64,000 nucleotides of DNA, taken from NCBI GenBank assembly GCA_963791315.1, contig CAWBRQ010000004.1, positions 1 to 64,000 on the forward strand, given 5' to 3'. Both the position numbers and the translations under genes were made by a program. Within the stretch, counting starts at the first letter, position 1. Each line of letters begins with the position of its first letter. The notes under the pieces are model-generated. The model was not told where the DNA came from. It did not search any database and worked only from the letters and a program-made list of their open reading frames with translations. The stretch is from JACCZX01 sp963791315 (lineage in GTDB: Bacteria > Pseudomonadota > Gammaproteobacteria > Burkholderiales > Burkholderiaceae_F). Shown piece after piece: positions 15,304 to 22,791 of the stretch.

Positions 15304-16187
15304 ACGCTCCCCTCAGAAAGCTCGCGTTCGAGAACAACAAGTTGGAGAAGCGCCTGCTACGACTCACCGGCCAGGCCATCACGCAGTTCAACATGATCGA
15401 GGCCGGTGACAAGGTGATGGTGTGCCTGTCGGGCGGCAAGGACAGCTACAGCCTTCTGGATGCGCTGCTGCTGTTGCGCGAGCGCGCGCCGATCGACTTT
15501 GATCTCGTGGCGGTCAACCTCGATCAGAAGCAGCCCGGATTTCCGGGAGAAGTTCTGCCTGACTACCTGAGAAGCAAGGGCGTTCCATTTCATATCGAAA
15601 CGCAGGACACGTACTCGATCGTCAAGCGCATCATTCCTGAAGGCAAAACGATGTGCTCGCTGTGTTCACGTCTACGACGTGGCGTTTTGTATCGCGTTGC
15701 TGATGAACTGGGTGCGACCAAGATCGCGCTCGGACATCACCGCGACGACATCCTTGGCACATTTTTCCTGAATATGTTCTACGGCGGCACGCTGAAGGCG
15801 ATGCCGCCCAAGCTGATGTCTGACGACGGCAAGCACATCGTGATCCGACCGCTCGCGTACGTCGAGGAAGCAGACCTCGCACGCTACGCCGAGGTCAGGG
15901 AATTTCCGATCATTCCGTGCAACCTGTGCGGCTCGCAAGTCAATCTAAAGCGACAGGAAATCAAGCGCATGTTGATCGAGTGGCAGAAGCGTTATCCCGG
16001 ACGCGTGGAAAACACATTCAACGCACTGACGAGAGTTACACCGTCACACCTGCTGGACGCAGATCTGTTCGACTTCGCGTCGCTGCGCGCCAGCGGCAGT
16101 GTCCACTTCGATGGTGATATCGCATTCGATGAACCGCTATGCGGCACCGAAGAAGATGCAGCGGCCGACGTCATTCGCTTTGCTTGA
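15300..16187 (+). CDS. ttcA: tRNA 2-thiocytidine(32) synthetase
   Basis: 295 residues. PP-loop ATP-binding motif SGGKDSYSLLD (about 44-54). The two C-x-x-C pairs of TtcA are CSLC (about 119-122) and CNLC (about 210-213), which hold the 4Fe-4S cluster used in the thiolation. Further landmarks are KIALGHHRDD and the PLAYVEEADL segment. The enzyme adenylates and thiolates cytidine 32 in certain tRNAs. Length fits the family. It is the last gene of the pteridine reductase-folB-ttcA unit and converges with the cystathionine lyase, seven bases apart. Confidence 0.94.
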   Translation: MNAPLRKLAFENNKLEKRLLRLTGQAITQFNMIEAGDKVMVCLSGGKDSYSLLDALLLLRERAPIDFDLVAVNLDQKQPGFPGEVLPDYLRSKGVPFHIETQDTYSIVKRIIPEGKTMCSLCSRLRRGVLYRVADELGATKIALGHHRDDILGTFFLNMFYGGTLKAMPPKLMSDDGKHIVIRPLAYVEEADLARYAEVREFPIIPCNLCGSQVNLKRQEIKRMLIEWQKRYPGRVENTFNALTRVTPSHLLDADLFDFASLRASGSVHFDGDIAFDEPLCGTEEDAAADVIRFA

Positions 16188-16194
16188 AGCGCGC

Positions 16195-17301
16195 TCACGC
16201 TGCGTTTAGCGCCCGCTCCGCCTCGTCGACTAAGACGTCACTTGGCTCACACCCGACCGAAACCCGAATGAATCCATCGGCCACGGCATCGCCCCAACGC
16301 GCGCGGCGCTCCGCGCAGGTGTGAACGCTGCCGAAGCTGGTCGATTCCCGCATTAATGCGCAGCCTTGAATGAAGCGCTCGGCAGTTGCTTTGTCGGCAA
16401 GCGTAAGTGCGATCAAACTCCCGCCACCTGCCATCTGCGCCCGCGCGAGTTGATATGACGGGTGCGACGCGAGGCCGGGGTAGCGAACCGTGGCGACCTT
16501 CGGATGTCGCGCGAAAAGCTCCGCCAGCACGAGGGCATTGAAGCGCATCCGCGAATAGCGAACTTCGAGCGTTTCAAGACCGCGATGCACGAGCCATGCT
16601 TCATGCGGACCCGGCACCGCACCCGCGATCTTGCGCCAGTCGCGCACGGCGCTCATTAGCGAAGCGTCACGCGAGCTGACGTGACCGAAAAGCACGTCGG
16701 AATGCCCATTGAGCGCCTTCGTATCGGCAGAGACGACAACATCCGCGCCGAGGTCAAGGGGGCGCTGGCCGAGCGGCGTCATTGTCGTGTTATCGACTGC
16801 GACGATGGCGCCAGCCGCTTTCGCGTTGCGCACGACGGCGACGATGTCAGCTAGGTCGAGACCCGGATTCGAAGGTGTTTCAATCCACACCAGCCTGTAC
16901 CCATCAAGCGCGCGTGCGGCGACCTCTGCGGTCGCACACAAATCGACAACTACACCCATCGGCAGCAGATATTTCTCAGCGAACACGCGCACGGTGTAAT
17001 AGCCGTCCGACGGCAGCAGTACACGGTCGCCGGACTTCAGTGTGCTGTAGAGCACCGAGGCAATGGCCGCCATGCCTGACGGAAAGGTGATCGTTTCGGC
17101 GTCTTCGAGAATGGCGAGAGCGTCCTCGAGCGCGGTCCAGGTGGGATTCGCCCAGCGCGCATATTGATAAGGGCCGCTCGGCTCTGACGCCAGGCGGTAG
17201 ACAGACGTGTTGACGATCGGCGGTGAAAACGCCTCGCCAATGCCGGTAGCCTTGCTTGCGTGATGCAGCGTGCGGGCGAAACGCTTTTCCGACTCGTTCA
17301 T
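16195..17301 (-). CDS. metC: Cystathionine beta-lyase (Cys/Met metabolism PLP enzyme)
   Basis: 368 residues, fold type I. PPIVNTSVYR opens the domain, YQYARWANPTWTALEDALA is the substrate-channel loop, and SGMAAIASVL (about 75-84) binds the cofactor phosphate. IETPSNPGL and AVDNTTMTP follow, and the Schiff-base Lys lies in VVSADTKALNGHSD. The C-terminal CAERRARWGDAVADGFIRVS region is typical of MetC, which cleaves cystathionine to homocysteine, pyruvate and ammonia; a gamma-synthase or lyase of a related specificity cannot be fully excluded. It is 64 bases downstream of the exported-protein run, same direction, so it may share its transcript. Confidence 0.88.
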   Translation of the reverse strand: MNESEKRFARTLHHASKATGIGEAFSPPIVNTSVYRLASEPSGPYQYARWANPTWTALEDALAILEDAETITFPSGMAAIASVLYSTLKSGDRVLLPSDGYYTVRVFAEKYLLPMGVVVDLCATAEVAARALDGYRLVWIETPSNPGLDLADIVAVVRNAKAAGAIVAVDNTTMTPLGQRPLDLGADVVVSADTKALNGHSDVLFGHVSSRDASLMSAVRDWRKIAGAVPGPHEAWLVHRGLETLEVRYSRMRFNALVLAELFARHPKVATVRYPGLASHPSYQLARAQMAGGGSLIALTLADKATAERFIQGCALMRESTSFGSVHTCAERRARWGDAVADGFIRVSVGCEPSDVLVDEAERALNAA

Positions 17302-17365
17302 ATGAGGCGCACCTGATCGTCACCAGGGTGTGATGCTAAGCGCCGCTGCGACAACGTGCCGTGTT

Positions 17366-17899
17366 TCAGCACGCCCACTGAGGTTTGTTTTCGACCGATA
17401 GCGTGAACAACGTCCCGGCATTGCCCGCGCCGGGCAGTTCGAGGCGCATGAACAACGGTCGTTTGGCGGGCAGTGTCACGCGATACAACCGTGCGCTGCC
17501 GACTCCCGTCTTCGTTCGACAATCTCCGCCGATCTGTTCGATCAGCGTGGCCGCAGAGAACTGCGCTTTGAGCGTCTGCGCGAGACCTTTCTTCTCAAGC
17601 AAGCTGCGCATCGATACATCGATATCGAACATCATTTGACGCGCGCCGACGACGAGCACTTTGGCCGGCCCATGCCCATTGAGGGCGACATCGGCTTCCT
17701 GGGCGAATGCGCTGCGTGCTTCCTTCACCGTAGTTTCGCGCCACTTCACACCTTTAATCGCCTTTAGCGTGTTCCAGTTGTTGGCCGAATACTTTGCAGC
17801 AACCGGTACCGCAAGCGCGCCTGCAAACTCGCCGAGCGTGACTGCGCTCGCTGTCGCTTGTAGCGCGGCGAATGCCAAGCCGACGATCCATGCGCGCAT
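17366..17899 (-). CDS. Exported protein, paralogue A of a tandem pair
   Basis: 177 residues with a signal peptide (MRAWIVGLAFAALQATASA, cleavage near 19). It shares landmarks with the next gene upstream (17921-18472): TLGEFAGALAVP at the mature N-terminus, IKGVKW at about 49-54, a Cys in IGGDCRTKTG, then SARLYRVTLPAKRPLFM and a final W-A-C. The two Cys of the mature part could form a disulfide. Size and pattern suggest a small periplasmic domain of mixed alpha/beta type. No family is recognised. It is the last gene of the eight-gene exported-protein run. Confidence 0.7.
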   Translation of the reverse strand: MRAWIVGLAFAALQATASAVTLGEFAGALAVPVAAKYSANNWNTLKAIKGVKWRETTVKEARSAFAQEADVALNGHGPAKVLVVGARQMMFDIDVSMRSLLEKKGLAQTLKAQFSAATLIEQIGGDCRTKTGVGSARLYRVTLPAKRPLFMRLELPGAGNAGTLFTLSVENKPQWAC

Positions 17900-17920
17900 A
17901 CGGTTGGGCGGATCAACGCG

Positions 17921-18472
17921 TCAGCAGGTCCACCGCTTGTTCCGCTGCGGCTCCATCTCGAAACTCGTGAAGTTCCCGCTGCGATCATCCACCTGCATTT
18001 GCACGTGCATGTACAGCGGCTTGTGGCCGGCGAGGGTGACGCGATAAATGCGCGAGGCACTGGTTCCTTCGCCAGGACATGCCCCGCGGATCAATTCAAG
18101 CTGCGCATCCTTTGGAAACTGGGCGGCGAGCACCTGCGGCAGCTTGTTACGGTCGACTAGTTTGGTGGTGTTGACAGTCGCATTCATCACGGTCGTCTTC
18201 GAGCCGCTGGTTCCAATCCCCCCGCGACCCAATCCATCGATCGTCGTGTCGCCATTCCAGTAGTACGTGTTGCCGCCCTTTGCCGGGGCACTTCCCTTCC
18301 ACTTAACTCCCTTCAACTTTGAAAATGAGGCCCATTCGTTGGTGGATTGCGCCGCGTTGCTCGGCGCTGCTATCGCCGCTGCCACATCACCCAGCGTTGT
18401 TGCCTGTGCTGAGACGCTCAATGTGAGGCCGAATATGAATGCGAAGGCCAAAGGCAGAATGGAATTTCTCAT
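17921..18472 (-). CDS. Exported protein, paralogue B of a tandem pair
   Basis: 183 residues, signal peptide ending near ...SVSAQA (about 24). Its mature start TLGDVAAAIAAP mirrors paralogue A, as do LKGVKW (about 53-58), the second half LAAQFPKDAQLELIRGAC, SRIYRVTLAGHKPLYM and the end RWTC. Between these lies a Gly/Thr/Asn-rich stretch (about 65-95) that differs from A. The two are separated by only 21 bases and clearly arose by duplication. Two Cys remain in the mature protein, matching A. Function unknown; periplasmic location is inferred from the signal peptide. Confidence 0.7.
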   Translation of the reverse strand: MRNSILPLAFAFIFGLTLSVSAQATTLGDVAAAIAAPSNAAQSTNEWASFSKLKGVKWKGSAPAKGGNTYYWNGDTTIDGLGRGGIGTSGSKTTVMNATVNTTKLVDRNKLPQVLAAQFPKDAQLELIRGACPGEGTSASRIYRVTLAGHKPLYMHVQMQVDDRSGNFTSFEMEPQRNKRWTC

Positions 18473-18506
18473 GACCTCATCCCCATCGATTCAAGTTTCT
18501 GTACGC

Positions 18507-19748
18507 CTACTTCTTCGCCTTGTATGCCTCCAGCAGCAGATTCCGCTCGGGCATGTCCTGCAGGACCAGCCGGCCCATTATTGTGTCCGCTTGCAGGCGT
18601 CCCGGTGATTGCGGCGGGGGCAGGCCACCGGGATTGGCCCGGGACAGCGTCTGCACACGCTCCTGAAAGATCGGCGCCGGCGCCGGCCCGGGCGGACGCT
18701 CCCAGACAAACGTGATCGACTGCAACATTTCATTCCCGTCGAAGTCGTACAGCGTCGCCTTGACGCGCGGGTCGTCGCAGGCGCTACCGCGCAGGTCGAG
18801 GCGCAGGTTGTTCGTGTTGGGCACTTTTCCTTCGATCGCGGGTTCCTTGAAGCGCACGTCGGACATCGCCCGCACCTGGTTGACGCCGACAACGCCGAGT
18901 TTGTCGAGCAAGTTCTGGCGACAGACTTCGGGCGACGGGCGCGACAGCGTTGACGGTGGCGCCGAAGGCGCAACAGCGGCCACTTGCGGGCCCGTTGAGG
19001 ACTTCGTCGGGCCGGGCGCCGGTGGCGGCGCACCGGCGGCCGATGCTGATGGCGCGCGGCTTGACACACCGCTTTGTGTCGTTGTCGTGGTGCCTGTCAC
19101 GCGGTTTAAGGCGCAGCCCGCGAGGTTAAAAACCTCAATACGATTCGGACTTACGACATCGAACCCCATTATTTCAATACCCTTGGCTGGCAGCGCGAAC
19201 AACCGCTTGCCGTCGGCGCGATAGGCGATCGCGCCGAGCGAGTCATCGCCGTACCCATCGATGCTGGCCCAGGTTTTCGACTTGAATTCGACAATGCCAT
19301 CCCCGAACGTAAACTGGCAGGCGGCGCCGCCGGGGTTGGCCAGCATCGCCATCGCTTGCCCCAGTTCGTCCTTCCTCTTGGGCTTGCCGTCACTCTCGAC
19401 GCGCCAGCGACCGAGCAGCGTATTACGCTCGTCAGGCAACGGCGGCATGCGGAGAAGCTTCGCGCGCAAGGCCTGCAAGTCGGCAGCGCCGCGGGCATCG
19501 TAAGAGGAAGAGGCAGGACGAGCATTGGCAGAACGCCTTTCGTCGTCGTACTGCTGTTCCGTTTTCTTCCTCGCGTCTTCTGTTGACCTCAGCTGCCGCT
19601 GATACTCTTCCTGCGCCCGGCGCTGCTGTTCCTCGCGCTGCTGGTCCTGCTGGCGGTAGTACTCGCGCTGGCGGTCCGCTTCAGGTGTCTGCGCCATCGC
19701 GCAGGGCACCAGCAGTGCAACGGCGCACGCCAAGAATCGTCTCATCAT
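18507..19748 (-). CDS. Exported protein with Gln/Glu/Arg-rich coiled coil
   Basis: 413 residues. A signal peptide MMRRFLACAVALLVPCAMA is followed by about 50 residues almost entirely of Q, E, R, Y and K (REYYRQQDQQREEQQRRAQE), a charged coiled coil. A globular domain (about 90-215) begins LLGRWRVESDG and has FTFGDGIVEFKSKTW, resembling a lipocalin-like beta-barrel start, though this is only a likeness. An Ala/Pro/Ser/Thr linker (about 220-265) leads to a second domain with paired Cys (PEVCRQNLL; GSACDDP) and a helical tail. Several Cys suggest oxidised periplasmic folding. No family recognised. Confidence 0.65.
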   Translation of the reverse strand: MMRRFLACAVALLVPCAMAQTPEADRQREYYRQQDQQREEQQRRAQEEYQRQLRSTEDARKKTEQQYDDERRSANARPASSSYDARGAADLQALRAKLLRMPPLPDERNTLLGRWRVESDGKPKRKDELGQAMAMLANPGGAACQFTFGDGIVEFKSKTWASIDGYGDDSLGAIAYRADGKRLFALPAKGIEIMGFDVVSPNRIEVFNLAGCALNRVTGTTTTTQSGVSSRAPSASAAGAPPPAPGPTKSSTGPQVAAVAPSAPPSTLSRPSPEVCRQNLLDKLGVVGVNQVRAMSDVRFKEPAIEGKVPNTNNLRLDLRGSACDDPRVKATLYDFDGNEMLQSITFVWERPPGPAPAPIFQERVQTLSRANPGGLPPPQSPGRLQADTIMGRLVLQDMPERNLLLEAYKAKK

Positions 19749-19830
19749 GGTTGTTTCCTCCGCCCACGAGGTAGGGCAGCGAACTCTTGACCGGGCCTCC
19801 CTGTGAAAACGTTAGGGCTCATTTGGAGCT

Positions 19831-20289
19831 TCAATTGCAGTTCGCAGGCTTGCGTGCGGCCGTGGTTCGCACCGGAGTGTTGCCAATGCCTGTTCCCTCG
19901 ACGCCCACGTAAGCGCCAGCTGACGGCATAGGACAGGTCACGAGGATGCTGCATTTGGTGGCACCGCCGCAGTTGACCATGCCGCCGTTGGGGACCGTGC
20001 ACGGCCCTGTACCCTTCGGCGAGCCCGGCGCAGCCGCCAGTGTCACTTTGTATGTCGGCCAGGGCTTGCCCGCGGAATCGAGGAGAAATGGCGGTCTGTT
20101 CGTCAGTGGATCCTTAGGCTTCGTCGGATCGAACAAAGGCAGCCAGTTCGCGTTGTACTGCCATGTCCCCTTGAGGTTCGAGCATGTCAGGTCACTGGGC
20201 GGCTGCGGTGTGATTTGGGGGTGTATCGCATAGGCTGGGCTTGAAACGGTAACAGCCAGGAAACTCGTGACCAACCAAATTTTTTTCAT
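19831..20289 (-). CDS. Small exported Cys-rich protein
   Basis: ATG 20289 with AGGAAAAGTGAC directly upstream is chosen over longer frames. The product is 152 residues with a clear signal peptide (MKKIWLVTSFLAVTVSSPAYA, cleavage near 21). The mature protein has six Cys (in DLTCSNLKG, GPCTVPNG, VNCGG, KCSILVTCP, and the C-terminal NCN), enough for three disulfides, and little predicted helix. SNLKGTWQYNANWLP at the start recalls small beta-barrel exported proteins. No family is recognised. It lies in the middle of the exported-protein run, 82-86 bases from each neighbour. Confidence 0.65.
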   Translation of the reverse strand: MKKIWLVTSFLAVTVSSPAYAIHPQITPQPPSDLTCSNLKGTWQYNANWLPLFDPTKPKDPLTNRPPFLLDSAGKPWPTYKVTLAAAPGSPKGTGPCTVPNGGMVNCGGATKCSILVTCPMPSAGAYVGVEGTGIGNTPVRTTAARKPANCN

Positions 20290-20375
20290 GTCACTTTTCC
20301 TTTCTAATGAGCGTCGAAGCGACGAATGTTCTGACGATGGTGATGCGTCTGTTTCAGCAGTGGACGCTACTTCGG

Positions 20376-21215
20376 TTACGACCGGAACTGCTTCTTCCAC
20401 AGTTTCTCGAGTTCCGCCGCGACGGCCGGAGGTGGGTCGCCGATCAGGGTCGACTTGCCCTTCTGGTAGACCTTGCCGTACACAACGTTCTGCACGCCTG
20501 ACCACAGCAGGACGACGTTGTTGTCGTGGCAGTCGTGGTTTTTGCAGGTGTAGAGCATTACGTAGTCGGAGTCAGCCACCTTGACCGCCGTGTTCTCCGA
20601 GCTCGGGCCCTCAAGCCTGGCGAGCCACGACTCCTTGACGAGCGGACCGAGCGCCTTGTAGTAGATCTCCTTCGCCTTCGGGTTGAATAGCAGCCCCGAC
20701 GCGCTCAGTTCAGTCAGCGCGTACCCGTTGAACTTGGTCGGATCGGCTTTTGCCTGCGCGCTCGGGCCGGCTGCTGCCCCCGGCGCGACGTTGCGGTTCG
20801 GGTCACAATGCCGCGCGCGCTTGCCCTTGAATGCTGCCGGCAGCGCAGCCATCACCTTCGGTCCGCCCTCGACAGCGGCGAAAAGACCCGACGCATTACG
20901 GTAGTACACGAACACCAGCGCTTCACCGCCCGCGACCTCGCTCGTAAATGCGGTTTCGAATTCCGGTGGGGGTGTTGCGCCGAAGTACTTGGGCGCGGGC
21001 TTCACCTTGGTCCCGGTCAGCACCGCCTTGCCGCCGTCCTGCACGACCAGCGAATCGCCAAGGTTCTTGAGCTGAGGCAGCATGTAGTTCGAACAGTCGG
21101 GTGCCAGCACGCCGAGGTAGGGCTGCATCCGCTGTATATCGCTCTTGCTCTGTGCCCAGGCCGGCGTGCTGGCAACGGCGACTAACAGCACGGCGCTTTG
21201 AATTAAACGGTTCAT
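20376..21215 (-). CDS. Exported protein with C-terminal Ivy-type lysozyme-inhibitor domain
   Basis: ATG 21215 follows AGGAGAAATC. The 279-residue protein has a signal peptide (MNRLIQSAVLLVAVASTPAWA). Its C-terminal ~95 residues follow the pattern of Ivy, the inhibitor of vertebrate lysozyme: ESWLARLEGPSS, then the DYVMLYTCKNHDC element, then VVLLWSGVQNVVYGKV. In Ivy the protruding C-K-P-H-D-C loop enters the lysozyme active site; here Pro is Asn. Ivy alone is about 130-155 residues, so the N-terminal ~165 residues (with DCSNYMLPQL and VFVYYRNASGLFAAVEGGPK) are an extra domain, unrecognised. Likely role: protecting periplasmic peptidoglycan from lysozyme, or controlling self lytic enzymes. Confidence 0.8.
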   Translation of the reverse strand: MNRLIQSAVLLVAVASTPAWAQSKSDIQRMQPYLGVLAPDCSNYMLPQLKNLGDSLVVQDGGKAVLTGTKVKPAPKYFGATPPPEFETAFTSEVAGGEALVFVYYRNASGLFAAVEGGPKVMAALPAAFKGKRARHCDPNRNVAPGAAAGPSAQAKADPTKFNGYALTELSASGLLFNPKAKEIYYKALGPLVKESWLARLEGPSSENTAVKVADSDYVMLYTCKNHDCHDNNVVLLWSGVQNVVYGKVYQKGKSTLIGDPPPAVAAELEKLWKKQFRS

Positions 21216-21241
21216 GATTTCTCCTATCGTCGGTGTCATTG

Positions 21242-21611
21242 CTATCGCGCCCCTACGCACTTTTCGAAGATAGTCGCCGCACCTTTCATGAATGCCATCT
21301 GGTCAGCGTCGCTCATCTTCGAGGAAATTGCGCTTGCCTCCTGCTTCTTGCCCTGCATGTCCAGGATCATTGCCCGCTGGGCGTCGGTGGAGAGGGTTGT
21401 TCTTGCTTCCTTCGCCCCACATTTGCAGAATTCGTCGCCCTTGACACCCATTTCCCTGCGCAATGCTTTGTTGGCGACGCTCCTCTCGCCTTCCTTGAGG
21501 CACGCTCCCACGAACTCTGCTTCGCTGGGCCCGCTGTTGCATGCGACCAGCAGGGCGGCCAGGATGACGGCCGTCAGACGCGCACTGCATGAGGTTCCCT
21601 TTCGCGATCAT
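21242..21611 (-). pseudogene. Small lipoprotein gene, apparent frameshift near its start
   Basis: ATG 21611 with GGGAGAAATC upstream opens MIAKGNLMQCA. Around 21577 the frame changes and the continuation is LTAVILAALLVACNSGPSEA, a perfect lipobox (LVAC). About 100 residues of mature lipoprotein follow, with Cys in GACLKEGE, FCKCGAKE and the final FEKCVGAR. In its own frame the lipobox part has no ATG, GTG or TTG start, so either one base is wrong or extra, or translation starts at a rare CTG. It sits between the Ivy-type gene and the polytopic membrane gene with short gaps. The product is probably a small acylated periplasmic protein; family unknown. Confidence 0.6.
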
Positions 21612-21652
21612 GATTTCTCCCTGAGATGAGTCGGCAATGTCGAGTGAAGCGA

Positions 21653-22759
21653 TCATGCAGCCGGCGGGTTACTTGATCCAGCGTCGCCAGCAGCACCGTG
21701 ACGCGTCGCCAGGTTCTGCTGCTGCACGCGCTCGCGTGCAGCCTGCGCTTGTGCGCGCACTTGCGCCAGTTTTGCCTGCATTTCGGCTTCAACAGCACTG
21801 ACATCGAGATCCTTCGCGGTCTGCAGATAGATCAGACACCAGCCTTTCTTCAGCACCAGTGACAGCAGCGTGCCCACTGCTGCCATGATCAAGCCGATGC
21901 CCACCAGCATCGCAACGCCATAGCCTCCGCTGCTGGCACCTGTCATTGCTCCGGGCATCGTCATGCCGCGTGGCGTGCGGCCATACCCGCCAAAGCCGCG
22001 GCCGTATCCGCCATCGAATCCACCGCCGAACATTGATGTCAGGCTCGACAGGTTGGCGTCGACGCCAACGATGCCGAGTGATAGCGAACCCGCGGTAAGA
22101 GTCCCTGACAGCGCAATCCACCACAGCACCATCGCCGTCACGATCAGCAGAACGAACAATACGCAGGCGCGCACGACGACGCCGACCAATCGCTTGCGGA
22201 TCACCATCGCGACGCGCGCGAGCGCCGTACCGATCGATTCGCCTGACCAGATCGCCGCGCTGGCGATTGGTGCGAGCACGAATGCGAACGCGACGAACAG
22301 CACGCCAATGGTCACCGCGCTTAGCGGAAAAACGATAAAGAACAGCACCGGCCCGACGACCGGGATCTTGCAGATCCACAGCAACAGTGCGACCGCGAGC
22401 ACGACAGCGAGGAAGGCCAGGCCAGCGAGGATCATCACGACAATTGCCTTGCCCAATGCGAACAGGCCCGCCAGCAGCGCATCGGTAAACGAGCGCGATA
22501 ACGCGCCGGACGCTTCGTCCATCAGTACAACACCGGCGGCGTTGAAACCGGTGCCGGCACACATCAGGAAGAGCAGAAAGGCAAGAGCGAACGCGCTGAA
22601 CGACATCGAGCTCATTCCCATTGATGCGAACAACCCGAACAGCGCGACGCCGACGGCCATCGCGACGAACTCGACCGCGAGCGCTTTGGTGTTAGTGATG
22701 GCATCGACCGCCGGAAGAATCGCGCCGGCATCGCGTACTTGACTGGATACTGCACTCAT
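21653..22759 (-). CDS. Polytopic inner-membrane protein with Gly/Tyr-rich loop
   Basis: 368 residues. Six to seven hydrophobic helices are visible, at about residues 27-48, 53-72, 92-108, 110-130, 135-170 and 195-220, and a last one at about 285-310. Between the last two lies a flexible Gly/Tyr/Phe-rich stretch (GGGFDGGYGRGFGGYGR). The C-terminus is a soluble Ala/Gln/Arg coiled coil (AEMQAKLAQVRAQAQAARER). It has the layout of a membrane platform with a cytoplasmic tail. No family recognised. It is the only polytopic protein in the exported-protein run, and so the natural anchor if these proteins form a complex. It is 32 bases downstream of the 535-residue exported protein. Confidence 0.7.
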   Translation of the reverse strand: MSAVSSQVRDAGAILPAVDAITNTKALAVEFVAMAVGVALFGLFASMGMSSMSFSAFALAFLLFLMCAGTGFNAAGVVLMDEASGALSRSFTDALLAGLFALGKAIVVMILAGLAFLAVVLAVALLLWICKIPVVGPVLFFIVFPLSAVTIGVLFVAFAFVLAPIASAAIWSGESIGTALARVAMVIRKRLVGVVVRACVLFVLLIVTAMVLWWIALSGTLTAGSLSLGIVGVDANLSSLTSMFGGGFDGGYGRGFGGYGRTPRGMTMPGAMTGASSGGYGVAMLVGIGLIMAAVGTLLSLVLKKGWCLIYLQTAKDLDVSAVEAEMQAKLAQVRAQAQAARERVQQQNLATRHGAAGDAGSSNPPAA

Positions 22760-22791
22760 CGTGATCTCCTCAAATTTTCAGTTGTGATTGA

